Source: Pempheris klunzingeri (taxonomy: Eukaryota; Chordata; Actinopteri; Acropomatiformes; Pempheridae). From it: a stretch of 64,000 nt of DNA. Below the pieces are notes generated by a model. It was given only the letters and a program-made list of their open reading frames with translations, searched no databases and was not told the DNA's origin. A program made the position numbers and the translations under genes. The DNA lies in the NCBI RefSeq assembly GCF_042242105.1, contig NC_092023.1, positions 10,238,433-10,302,432 on the forward strand, given 5' to 3'. This document shows positions 36,301 through 50,602 of this stretch, in pieces. The number at the start of each line of letters is the position of its first letter. Within the stretch, counting starts at the first letter, position 1.

Positions 36301-39300
36301 TCTGTGATGAGTATAAGAATATTTCAATCCAGTTCTGTTTTATCATGGTCATTTTGCTGTTTCTACATACATGCATGGACTGTGTGTGTGTCTTACAATT
36401 GTCTAAGGCCTTCTCATTGTCATCTTCCAAGACCTTTCTGAAGACGTAGGACATGCTGTGGCTTTCGCTGTCTGGACTTGTGTAGTATGTCTCCAACATT
36501 TCCACCGCTGACTCCACATCACCACTGAGGGGGGTGGGAGGTGAGGATTGATGAGGGAGGGAAAGAAAGGCTTAGTGCAGTTACAGTAGTTCAAAACTAC
36601 ACCAAACAACCTTTTATTATTAACGTGAAGACCACCTCATTCTTCCACTGATGCTCATTCATATCGTGAAATGGTTTTCTGCTGAGGTTACCACAAACAA
36701 ACAAAGCCTGCACACCGAAAGCACTACAAATCTAAAACAACTCAATCTGGCAACCCAACCTCGCTACTAACACTTTACGCTCCCTGCTCCCTCCCCACCG
36801 TCACCAGTCGCTATGAATATTTAACATACAAGGCGTGTGCGCGTCTCTATGTATGTATATGCGAGAGCGTCCCGAGGTGGGGGAACATATCTACGCTGAT
36901 TGTTGCGACTGGGACCGTCTGAATAATTCAGCGGGGGGCCCCTCTAAATGTGGCGCTCCGCTTTCTGGGCCTGTTTGCTTTTCCGCCCGGGCTCTTAGCC
37001 AGTCAGCTTGACTCAGATACAGCGGGGACGCACGTGTCAGAGCAGCTCAGAGCGCGGCTCCCGGAGGTCAAGGTTCAAGCTGACAGGCCAGCGCTGCGAT
37101 GGCCAATCGGGCGTGAGGACCGTCTTGCTGTTCTTCACTTCCTGCTGTCCCTCCGAGCTGGCACGGCGACGTTGCCGCTCGAGCTGGGGCACAGCGCTAA
37201 TGCGGCAAGTGGCGCAATGAAAGTTTGATGCACAATGTGTTTTATATTTTGTTCTGTGCTGTTTGAAAAGTGACAAAGCAGCAGTGGAGGATGGGTGTTT
37301 TCATGACATTAAAAGGAATCCATGAATAATCCTATTACGCTTGTGTTTCCTATTTGTACTTGACGCCCCACTTGGCCTGTAAGCTTTTACTTTAAGAGTG
37401 TGTCAACCTGGGTCTTGTCACACTCTGCTGCTGGTGTTGCATTTAAGTGTTTATCTCTGTGTGCTGCACAGTAATAGCAACATGGTTTACAAAAGAGTAT
37501 AAAAGACTTCACACTGAAGCGTAAATTGCATCATAAATTGAAACTATAATGTTTTGCTCATGCAGCCCTGCATGTCTAAAGTGATTTGTTTTGCCATTTG
37601 CTGTCTGTTCTCCATTTGACTATACGAGGTTGGTTTTACTTGAAGTATTAGAGATAAAGGTGGTATGGGGACAACTGTCTTGAAGCGTCAAGACCGCCGC
37701 TTGTACCTTTTTGTGACATTTGTGTGATTAGAGGATGTTTTAAATTGCTCCGATGGCTAAATATTTGTAGGACATGCAACAATAGCAGAGTTGTCAAGTC
37801 AGAAATCGTCTCAAAAATAGTCCAATCAGGTCCATTAATAAATTGCTACACATGCTCTTAGCAATCTTACTTCTTGATGTGTGCCAGGGCTGTGTTATTG
37901 ATAAACAACATGTTGGACAGGTTGGCGTTCAGGCCCAGGCCCTTCGTAAGTGACTCCACTTCCTGGATCCCCGCCAAATCGCCATGGTTACACAGAACCT
38001 GAACCAGTCGGGTAATGGCAAAGTGCGAGGGCACTTGTTCGGCCCCCAGCATAGACTTCAGGGTCTGAAGACCGACTGTGGAGGAGAGCAAGAAGTGAGT
38101 GTGAATGTTGGAAATGAGCACGTGTGTGATTACCAACATGTGTGTTTCTTACCTCCAGGCTGGCCTTTCATGCTGTGTGTGATGATGAGCATACTGCTGG
38201 CGGTGTCGCTCAGCTTGAACCCTGGCACATAAGACGCCGCACTGAAAGAGACACAAGGTATTTTGTTGGTTTGGCATCACCTTTGAAGTGTGCACTACGA
38301 TATTCGTGTCGATCTGTTGAAACTAACAGACTTTTGAAATTTTCTTTTGTCTTCTTGCCTTTTTTAATCTCAGTTTGTGCTCCCAAAAACAGAAAAATCT
38401 ATGATGTAACAGCTAATCATGACAACTGGGATGCAACGCTGTCCAGTATTGATGACATTTACTGTGAGATGAGAGAATACACAAGATGGCAAAATCTGAC
38501 AAATTCCTATAACCTCACAGGGCTGCTGAAGTGGTTAAACACTCTTAATCTTAGTTTTATCTGTAAGTGTGTTTGATCTACTTTCCAGAAAATGTATCAT
38601 ATCTTTGTCAGATTATCTGGACAATATCTGGACTATATCTGCATGGGCAGATTTCATATTGTATGCCTCTATTGTGGTTGTGTGAAACATGTTTTATATT
38701 TTTATATCATTTGTTTAGGAACATAGGAGCCCTTTCAGTGGTATGACACCAAAAAAGAAAAATAAATCTATATTTCAAGATGAGATTATGAATGCTGTGA
38801 GAGAAGATTTGATCCATATCCATTGACGCGATACTGCACTCTACCACTGTAGGCAAATCTTTATAATCAAATTCAATTAAAGAGTTGATATCTTTGTGAC
38901 ATATGAGTGTTAAAAAAGCATCAGACTCCATGGAGATCACATGAACACATGAGCTGAAAGACAGTAGATAGACGAGACAATGGGAGCAAATGTGATTGAC
39001 GGCAAATCTGAGCTTCTTGTAAAGCGCCTGCTGTGACCCTGAAAATAATACAGACATCAAACAGTTGATTACTTCCTGCTGAGCCGCTGCATGTGTGTGT
39101 TTGTATATCTGTGTGTGGTATTATGTGGGAGGGTGAGACTGGGACAGACTGAACGTTGCGGTATTGAGGCCTCCGGGAGCTGCGTCTGCTCCTCATCACT
39201 TCTTCCTCCTGAGTTCCGTCTGCCCGTCTATTTGCTGTCCTTTTCAGCTCTCCTTCTTTTCATTTCTTTGGCACTAAAACCTCAATCAAGCTTGCCTCTT

Positions 39301-40535
39301 TTTTTTTTTTTATTTCTTATTATAGCCCTGCAACCAGATTAATCCGTCCGCTCAATTGAGCATCAGGCTGGCAATCCTTATCACCACGGCGACACCAGGC
39401 CAAGCAGCATCCGGCAGCCGCTGTGACAGGGTCAAGGCGGAGATTGGAGCGGTAACAGGGTCGCCGACGGATTGCCGTGGAGACCAAGCAGTGGGGGTGT
39501 GGGGTCAGAATTATTCTTATCGGGTGGAAGAAAATCTCTGGAGGCACTCGCTCACTCACCTTTTCTGAACACACACACACGCATGCACGCAGGCGTTCTC
39601 TCTTGCCTTGTCCTTCTAGGAGTATTGTGCTTTAGCCAATGAATCCATCATCCACCTCTTCCTCTTTCTCATCATCATCATCACTCTCTCCCAATCCCTT
39701 AATCTTGCCATAAGCACCCCGCTGCTCAATTCTGTACAGATTACCCCAAAACAAACACAGGCACCCACATGCACAGAGAATTAATGCCTATAGCGTCTTC
39801 ATTAACCTCGTATGTGATTAAATCTAGCCTCCCTACCCTCGTTCACTCCTCCTTTCCTATTTAGCTCTTTTTATCTCCTTCCTTTCCTCCCCATTTCCAT
39901 CTTTGTCCGACTCTCCTCTCAGCTCATTTCACTTCTCATTTAAAGTGCAGATAAACGAAGCTTTTATCCAGGCAGGGATGCCATAAACCAATTCAAACAG
40001 AGACGGGAGATGGGTTATCACTTGTATTGCTTTGCGCTTGTTGAAACATGGGTCTAAAATTGATATGATTATTTCTCATAACATAAGAGAATGAACCATG
40101 TAGAGAGTCAAAAACAGGGAAGAGTGATAGTGTAATAGATGTTTTTACATGTTTTTTTCTTTCCCTACAAATTAGTAACTGCTTTTCTTCTTTCAGTGTA
40201 TCATGCTATTATATTATTATCTCTTTTCTGAACCCTTTGCTTCTGTGTTTTTCCTCTGCAGAGAGAAAGTGATATAAAGAAAGGGACAAAAGGATACAAG
40301 GAAAAAAGAGGAGATTACCTAAAAAGAAAAACAGAGCAGAGAAGATCAGTGCTGCATTAAGCTCAGATCTCTAATACCTCTGTCTGTCCATCTATTTCTC
40401 TCCAGGCTCAAGCCCGGATGTGGCCGCCGAAACACAACAACGTATGATACATTACTAATTGGAAGAAGATTGATGTTTTTGGGCAAAGTCACCCACTTCC
40501 CAGAAAACCAAAATTAATCTGTACATCAGAGCGCA

Positions 40536-40577
<42 letters not shown>

Positions 40578-42824
40578 CGTGCGTCTTACGGCTGTAAGAG
40601 CCACTGTTCGTATCCAGCAGGGATGAGTGTGTTAGCACACAATCAATTTATAATCCTCATGTCTATTGAGGCGATGTGGTTTTAGCCTGAGGTGACCTGG
40701 TGTCACACACTGACGAGCACTAAACACACATATATCACAGTATCTGTCTGTATTCCGAGCACCAACTTCAAACGGTGGACTACACTGTTGTTTCAATTTT
40801 ACATCCATGCTTAAGCTCAGACTTTTTTTTTTTTTTTAAATAGCGGTCACAAAGTTAGTGTCGATCCTGTTTTGGTCCTCAGACCCTGACGTAAGCGGTT
40901 CTTCGTGTTGGTGCTGCTCTGGAACCACTTTTCTGTGACCGGCTCTTTTGCAGAATTGGGACAAGGCTCTGAATCAACCCTTGAACTGCTGTCGTGGAAT
41001 AGGGGGCAACATACATGCTGAATTTGTCAGTTTGTAAAAATGAACATAAAAGACATCAAAGCAAACAGATGGATACAAATTGTTCACGTTTCCCTTGGGG
41101 TGGTGGGGGGGGGGGGGTCAAAACTGATCTGACTAATCTGAATGCCTGGTATCAGAGTAAAGAGTATTAGAATAAACAGCATTGTTTTTTTTCTGATTCT
41201 GATCATATTGTAAATTTTAACCAAATTTTAATTCTGTCATTGCAGAATAAGGTGTTAAAGCACTCACATGTCCTTGACTGCCATGGCTTCCTCAAGGGAT
41301 CCCTTGGCCAACAGGGTGCGGATTAGGTGGTCGTAAAGGAAGGTGCCAAATGCTAAACCCTTTTTATCTGCATCCAATAACATCTTATAGGCCTCTGTAA
41401 AAAGAGAGCAAGAGAAGGACAGAAAAAAAAGGAAAAATTAGTTTGAGGTTGGACGTAAATGTTGAATGGACTGTACCTGTACAGTCTTTTCAAACACTCA
41501 AAGCTCTTTAACACTACATTCACATTCACCCATTCACACACTGATGAGAGGTAACCAACCATGTCATCAGGAGGAAACTAATCACTCACACACTGAAGCT
41601 GTGCTTCAGGAGCAATGTGGGGTTCAGTGTCTTGCTAAAGGACTCTTCCACATGCTGGAGGAGCCAGGGATCGAATTTCCGATTGGTGGACGACCCGCTC
41701 TACCTCTACCTCTGTGCTACAGTGGCCCAAAAGCAGAATTTGAGATCATCATCGTCATATTATTGGATTAATAAAATAATCTGCTTTCACTTCGATGACT
41801 ACAGAGGTGAAATATCTTCTTCGTGAAAAATCTTCTTTTCACTTCATTAAAATCTGTATGAAATGTGGTGCTACTAGCAGTAGGTGATTCCAAACAGTCA
41901 ATAAGTAGTTTGAAGCTCCATTAAGTAATATTTCTGATGCGAACATTTCAGTCTGTGTGATGTGAAAGTGTTGCTAGTGCAGAGTGAGATTTAAAACTCC
42001 ACACAGCTTTTAAGGAAAGAGTATTCTTCAGCTGAGGTGTTTCTCAGATGGTCGAACAGCTTCTGAAACCCCTGAACATAACTTGACTTTTAGTCTTTTT
42101 TTTTGCTCAAGAACTGGTAATCCAATTACATATCCATAATTACACTGCATCGTTGACTGCCAGCACCTCTCACTCTCACTCTCACCAGTGCTATATAAAA
42201 TACATCCCTCTTAACGCTACCCGCCCAGCACAAATGATCAGACAGCAAAGTCGAACACCTAGGAAGCTACATGGTTCCAATTTTCTCTGGATTTTGAACC
42301 AGAACTAAAAGCTGAGTGTGTAACGGACTCACATTCATGACATGGCAAGACAGAAGACTCTAGCTGAACGCTGATGTTGATTGTACTGTACGCTTTAGTG
42401 GGTTGTTTGCTAAGACTAAATTGATAAGCTAAAAGTATATCTGGGATGTAGAAGTCGTTCTGCTCCCTAACAGTCAAAAACCTCTTGTTGCAACTTCAAA
42501 TGGAAGCAAGTATTTCAAACCAGCCTGTTATGTGTTGGGTTCAGCTCTATGTCATGTGGGACAACAACACCAGGACCTCCTGCTGCTTACCTTCGACTTT
42601 GCCCTTTCTACAGAGGGAGATCATAAGGATTGACTGGTCGGGATAATTTTCGTCTCTGGTGTGGGATGTTTCAGACTCGACCTGCTCTTTATTGGCAGGT
42701 TGTTCGTACCAGGTCTGAAAAAAGTATAAACAGGGAAAACAGTGATGACACTCAGTCTGATGTTTTAACCAAAACACAGATACATCCAGCCTGTGTACAT
42801 ATTCAACTGTGCTGGCAATGAAGT

Positions 42825-42890
<66 letters not shown>

Positions 42891-45800
42891 ACAGTGCAAA
42901 AATGCCGGGCCGGCAGGGCCGGGTCCTCTAATGCTCCGTCACCCGTGAAGCAGTGAGGGGAGGGGGTTAAGCTGTATTGGCTAGGGGCAAATTAGGTCTG
43001 GCACCCCAGGGGCAAAAGAAAAGTGTGTGTGTAGGACAGTGTGTGTGTTGAAGCGGGGGGTGTCAACTCAAGAGCCCCTGGGGTCACTAAGTTCATCGCT
43101 CCAGGCAACAGCAATCACTTCCTGTCTCATCACGCTTCGGGCTATTGGAGCTCGCTCACATGCAAAGCCGAGGAAAAATGCAGCAAGGACGAATGAAGCA
43201 ACAGAACAAAAAGTAAAAGCACATTATATTATTTAAAGCAAAACTCCCTTCTGTCTTCATTGTTTTCATTTTTTAAACACATACTCAGATTTTGTTTACT
43301 TCATCTTTAGGTCACAATACAGTCGAGGCCACATGCAAACATCACTATGAATCCAGCGGCAGCCATATGGTGGCATTTAGCTGCTGGCTAAATTAGTCTG
43401 GCATTACAGATTTACAGACAGATCAAGCTGTAATTCCTTTCACCAGCCAGCCGGTCTGATTGACCACACTTCAGATCAGAGCTTCAATCCTGTTTCCTCT
43501 CCATGTAATGAACAAGGGCTTAAAGCGGAGCGGGGGTGGGGTCGGGGGAGAGAGCGTTGATAAGAGTTTTTAGAGGTTTTTTGGGGTTAGTTCTTGTGAT
43601 CAGAGGTTGGGGTCAGCATGCTCTTTGGTTTATCTATGCAGTATGAAAATAATTGGGAATGTTTATATTTGGCTTTTTGTACAATGAAAGCTCCAAAATA
43701 AAAAAGACATTCAATTTCAAATGACATAAAAGAAAGACTTCTCATATTTAAGACAGTGGAAAGAGAGAATATTTGCTGTTTTTGCTTAATAAATGATCAG
43801 AAGATTATCTAGATTGTTCACGATTATTTGTACAACTTTCAGTACTATGACCAAGGGTAACTCCACCCCATTTGATTCAAGATTTAGGACAGAGACGTAT
43901 GCACAGGCACCACTGTGATGTGTGTTAAACCATCGGTGCTGCATGATTGTGTGTTATGTTTGACCTCAGGCACTCCAGAGTCCTCCAGAGCTCTTGGAAA
44001 TCTCCAGGCCTTCAGTTTCCGCTTCATCTGCTCTGCCCCCCCCCCTTAGGAACCTCCCAGAAATTATTCCTCTGAATAGCAGATCTGTTTAATGAGCATT
44101 ACAGGGATGTACATATTATAAAGCTGGAGCTTTACCTCAGGCACCTCAAAGGGCACCTCCTGGCCATTTTTCCTCAGGATGTTTGCCAAAATGTGCAGGG
44201 TCCTCTCCCTGGGAATGACGTTCTCCTCCTGCATCTTCATCCACAAAGTTTCTGCCTTCTGCCAGTCGTTTGTGTCCTCTGATAACAAGACACAAGGCAG
44301 TGGGAATGAGAAAAGGTGTGTTCTTATGTAATTTGTTATGCAATGCAATGGCACACAGACCCATGTAGTTGTATAGTCAGTCCATACTGATTGTAGCTCA
44401 CCACTCAGCTAGCACCACAGAGTAATTTTTGACAAAGCGCTCCATGCTGAGAGGGCAATCAAAGCCCTAATCTGATCAACTGACTGACCCTCAACTATAC
44501 TGTAATTTAGAAACCACACTAACCAGTGGTGTGTGTGTGTGTGTGTGTGTAGGGAAGTGGGGGTAATGGGTTGACAATCAGCTTTAACACTCCAATCACA
44601 ACTGCTATCTGCTCTGTGCCCCACTGCAGCAATCACACCATGTCTTCTGCTCTTACTTCTGACTGATCCCATTCTTCATCTCTCTCACACACATGCGCGC
44701 ACACACACACAGACCCCGGCGCTAGAACACTGCACACCCAGGGGTGGAAGGTCATGACAGCAGAGGAGATTGGGGGTAAGTGGGGGGTTGCGGATTGAGG
44801 TAAATAAACTAAAAAGAACAAACAAAAATGGAGGAGACTTACTGCAGAGGCGGAGGGTGTAACTGTACATCTCATCTCTGTCGCACTCAAACAGCTTGGC
44901 TGTCAGTTCCACCATCTGCTCCAAAGTCTCCATCTATACACACAAACCCAACAATATATACATCACGTTTAAATTTTTGTCCGTTTTCATCTTCTCTCTG
45001 CTTTCATCTTTACTGCCTCGATTAGTTCAGTCTGTGTGTGTGTTACCTGGCGGGAGGAAATGCATTTGTCTGCGAACCACTGCAGGCGCCCAGGGCGTGC
45101 CCTCAGCCCAGGGGTCTACAAAAGGAAAAACAGGGAATTGTTTCTAAGGAGAGTGTAGGTAAATAACAGTGCATCCGCCTCCAGTAGCCTCTCTGATTTC
45201 TATTTAGCAATATCACGGTGTTCAAGGTTCATATCATAATAAACCTGAGTTATCCTTTAAATCAAGCCTGGAATATTTTAAAGCATCGCAGTTAAAGCAG
45301 GATATCAATGAATGTCTATCAAAAGGTCAATAGAATATAAGTAAAATGTGTACTTACACCATTAACGCATTTTCCATAGAGTAAATGCCCATTGATCAAT
45401 ACAAACCCATCCAGCCTAAACAGCATTTGAGTATTGCTATTAGTTGATGTACAGCAGGTATAGAATCCTATAGAAGAATCAATACTGAGGGATACATCGC
45501 TGCTTAAAATGAAGTGTGCCTGCAGAATGAGCTCTTGTGCCTGTATGCGAGTGCCGTTTTTCCATTAACATCACACTGATGTATTTTCAGATTATCTTTT
45601 AAGTATAAATTGGAGAAATGTGAAGCTCATTTCATGTGGGCTTGAGTAGACTTGCTGCATATAGGTACATCACTACACAAATAACATAACTCGTACACAG
45701 TAAGATGTGTTTAGAAGATAAATGCATCTTTCTATTAATGATAAAATGTCCGAAAGTAGCAAAAATGTTCATCACAAGTTCCCAGAGTCCAATGTGACAT

Positions 45801-48800
45801 CTCTAAATAGTAAATGAATCGTGGACTGCTGGTCGAACAAAACAAAGATATTCAATTTACAAATACAAACAGGGAGAAGCAGCCATTTAGTTTGGAGACC
45901 AGACCCAGAAATGTTTAACATTTACTGTACCTATTAATCAAGATTGTTGTCACTTTATTCTCTGACTGGGCAGCAATCAATTGATTGTTTGATCATTTCT
46001 GCACTGAGTCACAGAGTGGGTTCTGTGTGGACTAACAACACTAGAGAGGTTCTGCTCCACTGTAGAATGGAAAACAAATCATTTTCCATCACAAATATGA
46101 AAGAGATCTTTGTCTCATTTGAATAAAGACGCCACTGATGAACATTTGAAACTGATGTAATGCCAGTGTCTGTGTGTATCAATTCTGGAATAAATATATA
46201 CATGGAAGATGTTTAATGTAGTTTATTAAAGTTATACTGGTATATCAGTGCTGTGATAAATCAGTAATGTATGGAACCATAACTCAGTGGAACAGTTTGC
46301 TGTACTTTATATCTAAAGATTCCACAAAAGGTTTAAAGAAGCAGCTAAAGAGTTTCTACATTTCTTTGTATATGTCTGGTTTTGATGTCATTTCATTGTT
46401 GGATTCAATGTTAATGCTGTAACTGTTTTGCTCAATGCATGAACTGTAAGTGCTGACATTGCAGACTATATTAATTTTGTTTAAATACGGACCCCAGGAA
46501 GAGTAGCAGTTGCCAAGGCAACACCTAATTGGGATCCCACTAAATAAGTATGACATTAGTACCTGAGCACGGTGGCTGTGAACTTTGCATTGCTTGTGCT
46601 GCTGGTGAGAATAACAAAAGACTGATGTGTTAAAACTCTGAGTGTGAAGAAGAAAAATTGACTCGCATCTTGCGACCACAAGAAGAACAACTGAAAATTC
46701 ACTTAATCTTAGACGGAGAAATCCAACATTAGAACGAATCTATGAATAAGTCAAACAGCAGAACTATGATAAAAAAATGAATGATGAAAATATTGTGGGA
46801 TTGTGTTTCCAAACATTTTGTATAAATTGCCATTATTTTATAATTTCGTAAATCTCTTGCAAATCATTTTGCAATTGCAACTGAGGAAAAAAAAAAAAAA
46901 AAGACTTTGAATGTTGTTTCCCTAAACGCTGAGCTAACCAGGTCTCAGGAGTAAATAGAAAAGACAGCACAATATAATTTCAACTTTAGAGGCAAAATTA
47001 AAAGGTTAAATATAAAACGGAAGATAAAACAATAAGAATTTAGGTTTAAAATGTACTGACTGGGAAGTCCCAACAGCCCTAAATAGGAGATTTGCAATAC
47101 TTTTAGGACCAATGATGCAGTGTGAGCTGGGAGTGTGTGTGCTGTCAAATGAGGGCTGACATAGATTGATCTGCAGGCTCGTGTAGCTCAGATTTAGCCT
47201 GATATGTGGAGTGACTAGATGATTATTATCATGGAATAACAGTGATCAGGATTGCATCTGTCTCTAGGGGTTTTGATACAATCTGAATAAGACTAGGATT
47301 GAGAAATCTCTCCCTCCCTCTCTTCCTGGTAATCTGTCTGAGGGGAAAAAAAAAAAAAGAGAGAGACAGCGCGATCTGCCAGGACGTTAATCTGAATGGG
47401 GGATCAACAGCGCTCAATCCCCGCTGGCCTCTTTGATGGGAGCCCATCATACCGTGAGAGGGAGGGGAAAGTCAAGAAAAGACTGGCTTCATCCCTTTCT
47501 CTCACCATCCCTCGCTGCCGTCATCCTTTCCTCTTCCAATCCCCACTTCTCTCAATCCCTCCCCTCTTCCTCCAAATCTCCCCTGCTCCTGCTCCGTCTT
47601 TTTCCCTGCCTCTCCATCCCTCCATCCGGCCCAGGCAAAGGCATTATGTTCTTACCCAACCAGCCAAAGGGACAAATTAAAATGTGTTGCACTCACTCTC
47701 TCTCAGTCTGTCTAATCTTCTTAGAGACTAAGGCCCAGTGCAAGTGCTCCATCTTTTTGCCTCTGCTTCCCTTTAACTTGGTAAAGTCTTCCTTCGCACA
47801 TCTACTTGCAGACTCACACACACACACACACATAGATATATACATGAATATGCTTGGGATTTTGAATCAGTCAGGACAAATCTCCCTAATCTGGGCAGAA
47901 AAAAAACAAAATCCTCAGAAATAAGAAGGCACATAATTTACACACGCATGAGGGGATCAAAAGAATACAAAGTAAAAACAAACAAAAAACACCACAGACA
48001 CTCTCACTTTCAGGGAGAGATAATGGAAAAATGTCATCAGGTCAGATTATCAGAACAATCCTCCGACACACACAGCAGAGTGTATTACAGTCCATCACTC
48101 AGCCTCTTTAAAGAGTGTTGTGTGGCCTTTAGATGTGAAAACGTCTTTACAGGTTTCTCTCTCACCCTTATGTACATATATACAAAAAGAAAAAGACAGA
48201 GCTGACCTCGTCTCGCCTCCACTTATCAAACCCTCTCCATCTCAATTCCTAATGTTCTAATTCCACTAATCACCTGGCCACTTAGTCTACACACAGACAC
48301 ACACACAGACACACAGACACAGACACACACAGACACACACAGACACACACACACAGGCCAAACCCCTCTCCCTAACACAAAAACACATAATGGCTCACCA
48401 CTCTTTAGCAATACTACCTAACCTTGACCATCACACACATGCGCGTGCCGCAATAATAGGCCCGTCCACCTGACAATCCTCTACCTAACCTTGACCATTT
48501 AGCACAAAATTGGCCACCTTTCTCCATCATTACATTTAATTAGCTGTGATTAATCAGCTGCCAATTATACCAAACACAGCCTAAAGAGAGACACCACTCT
48601 GGACAGCCACTTGACGGTCTCAAAGGGAAAAAAGTGTGTGTGTGTTTGAGTGTGTATATGCATATTTGAGCGATAGATATGATACTATTGTATTATACAT
48701 CCTCTGCACTATATCCATCATCATGTAAGTAGTAGTGAAGAGACAATCAGAGGTGAACTTTCTGTTCAGAGGTTTTGTTTTAAACATTCATACAAGTGGA

Positions 48801-50559
48801 GTGGGCAGTAACTTTTGAAACATATTAGTGTGATGTCTTTTTTTTTTTTCTTCTTTTTTCTGATTATTTTCAAAAAGAGGTCAAACCACTAAACTGACGA
48901 ACTTAGAGAAGGTAGGTCACTAGCACTCAGATTACACTTTAAAGCTGCATTAATCAATAACATCAACAATGGATGAAATACCCATGCGTAATGTAAAAGG
49001 TGTTGCTCATCGTGATGAATCCAGAGAGAATTAACACCCAACTCTTAGCTTCATCTGAAGCTCTTTAGCCTCTTTCAGCTCATTGTCTTGGTTTTCTGGC
49101 TCTCAACTTTGTTGATTTGGTTCGCTCTCACCACTTTCATAGACCTAATTTCCAGCTTCAATGGCAGCTGTTTTCTGCAAAATAAATCCGCTGTGCACTA
49201 CCTGCACAGCAGACAGACAGTTAGTGACTACCTGGTGCACATAGTGAAACATTTAGCAGCTAACAACATACATATTTTCCCCCAGGAGTTGGTAGATACC
49301 GAAGTGGAGCTAAAATAAAATATATACTGGACTTACATTCATCAGTTTGCCCAAAACACAACTTCAAAACTGCTAATGTTTCTCCATGTTTGCTGGAGGT
49401 GTCAGACAACTGATCACTGACACATTTTCTGCAACAACTTTATCCACATCATAATGTGTCAGTTTTGTCTTTACAGCTTGTTCCACTGTGTCCAAATGGC
49501 CAAAAACTAAAAAAGTAAAATCAATTAAATTTCCTGTCCTCAGAATTTTGAAAATCCAGGCTACACTTCTGAATGTTTGCTGTTGTTTGACATCATTGTA
49601 AATGGACTTCGAGCTGTGTGCCCGTGACAAACCAGATGAACCTTCACACTGAAACCCAACAGATGGGGTTGACGCAGCTGAGCTTTTGTCTCTCTAACCT
49701 ACATCTTCCATTGACATCAAGGACAACATGTACATCTGTAGTCCATTTACAACGCATCACCAATCTCACACATCACTGGCATGTAGCTGACGTTCTGTTA
49801 TAAGTAGGATAACAGGCACACAATCCAGCAGAGGGGGAATGAGAGCCACAATAACATGTCGATAATATTTAAGAGGGTTTAGAAATCCTCAAGAGGGACA
49901 AATCCCTCTTTTAGTGCACACCAGGACACGGAGAGCAGTCAGACCAAGGGAATTAAGGTATTTTTCCCCCTCAGTTTTGTTCTCATCCTGAATAGACAAC
50001 ATAATGGTCTTGTTTTCCTTCCTGTGATGACAGGCTCATCCCTCTATTCGTTTATTCATCAATCTCTTTCTGTCCCGCCCGTCCATCCATTTTATTCATG
50101 TGAAAATCACCTCTTATCTGCCTGCTTTGCCTCTCTCTTTTTCCTCACACTAATCTACAGGGCTTAAAGAAGGACAAAGATATGAATATTCATACAATAT
50201 TTAGGTCATATGAGCTACAAAAACAGAAAGAGTTTGGCAGTTACATTACGCATGTCCTGCATGTCTCATGACAGTTAAACAGATGTCATCCTAATTTTTA
50301 TTTGGCTATTTTTCATCAGGTGGCTCCTCTGAGAGTGAGAATCTAATTTTCTAGTAAAATCTAGAAATCTGATGTAGCGATTTGCAGTCAAACAAAAACT
50401 AATCGATGCTTCAAATATTTATAATAATTTTGTGGGAATTTAATAGATTTCAGTGCAGTATTGTAAAAGTGTTGGATGGATGTAGCCATGCCAGAAAAAT
50501 GAAGGTTGGTTATTAATGGAAACATCTCAGTATCAGAAAAACTCAGCCCTCATAGTTCA

Positions 50560-50602
<43 letters not shown>

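Larger units (their letters stand above)
45116..50602 (-). other. lrpprc intron of 5.5 kb
   Basis: Holds a truncated LINE tail (about 46270-46560), a CA-rich tract (48291-48356), a homeodomain-motif block (48525-48600), and a (TG)n tract touching the downstream donor (50562-50600). The pyrimidine-rich segment 47490-47640 produces long open frames without meaning. No gene is recognised. Confidence 0.55.

Noticed and set aside
47433..47924. 163-codon plus-strand open frame
   Set aside because: It covers a TC-rich simple segment and a CA tract; the composition is Ser/Pro/Leu low-complexity and no conserved motif is seen.
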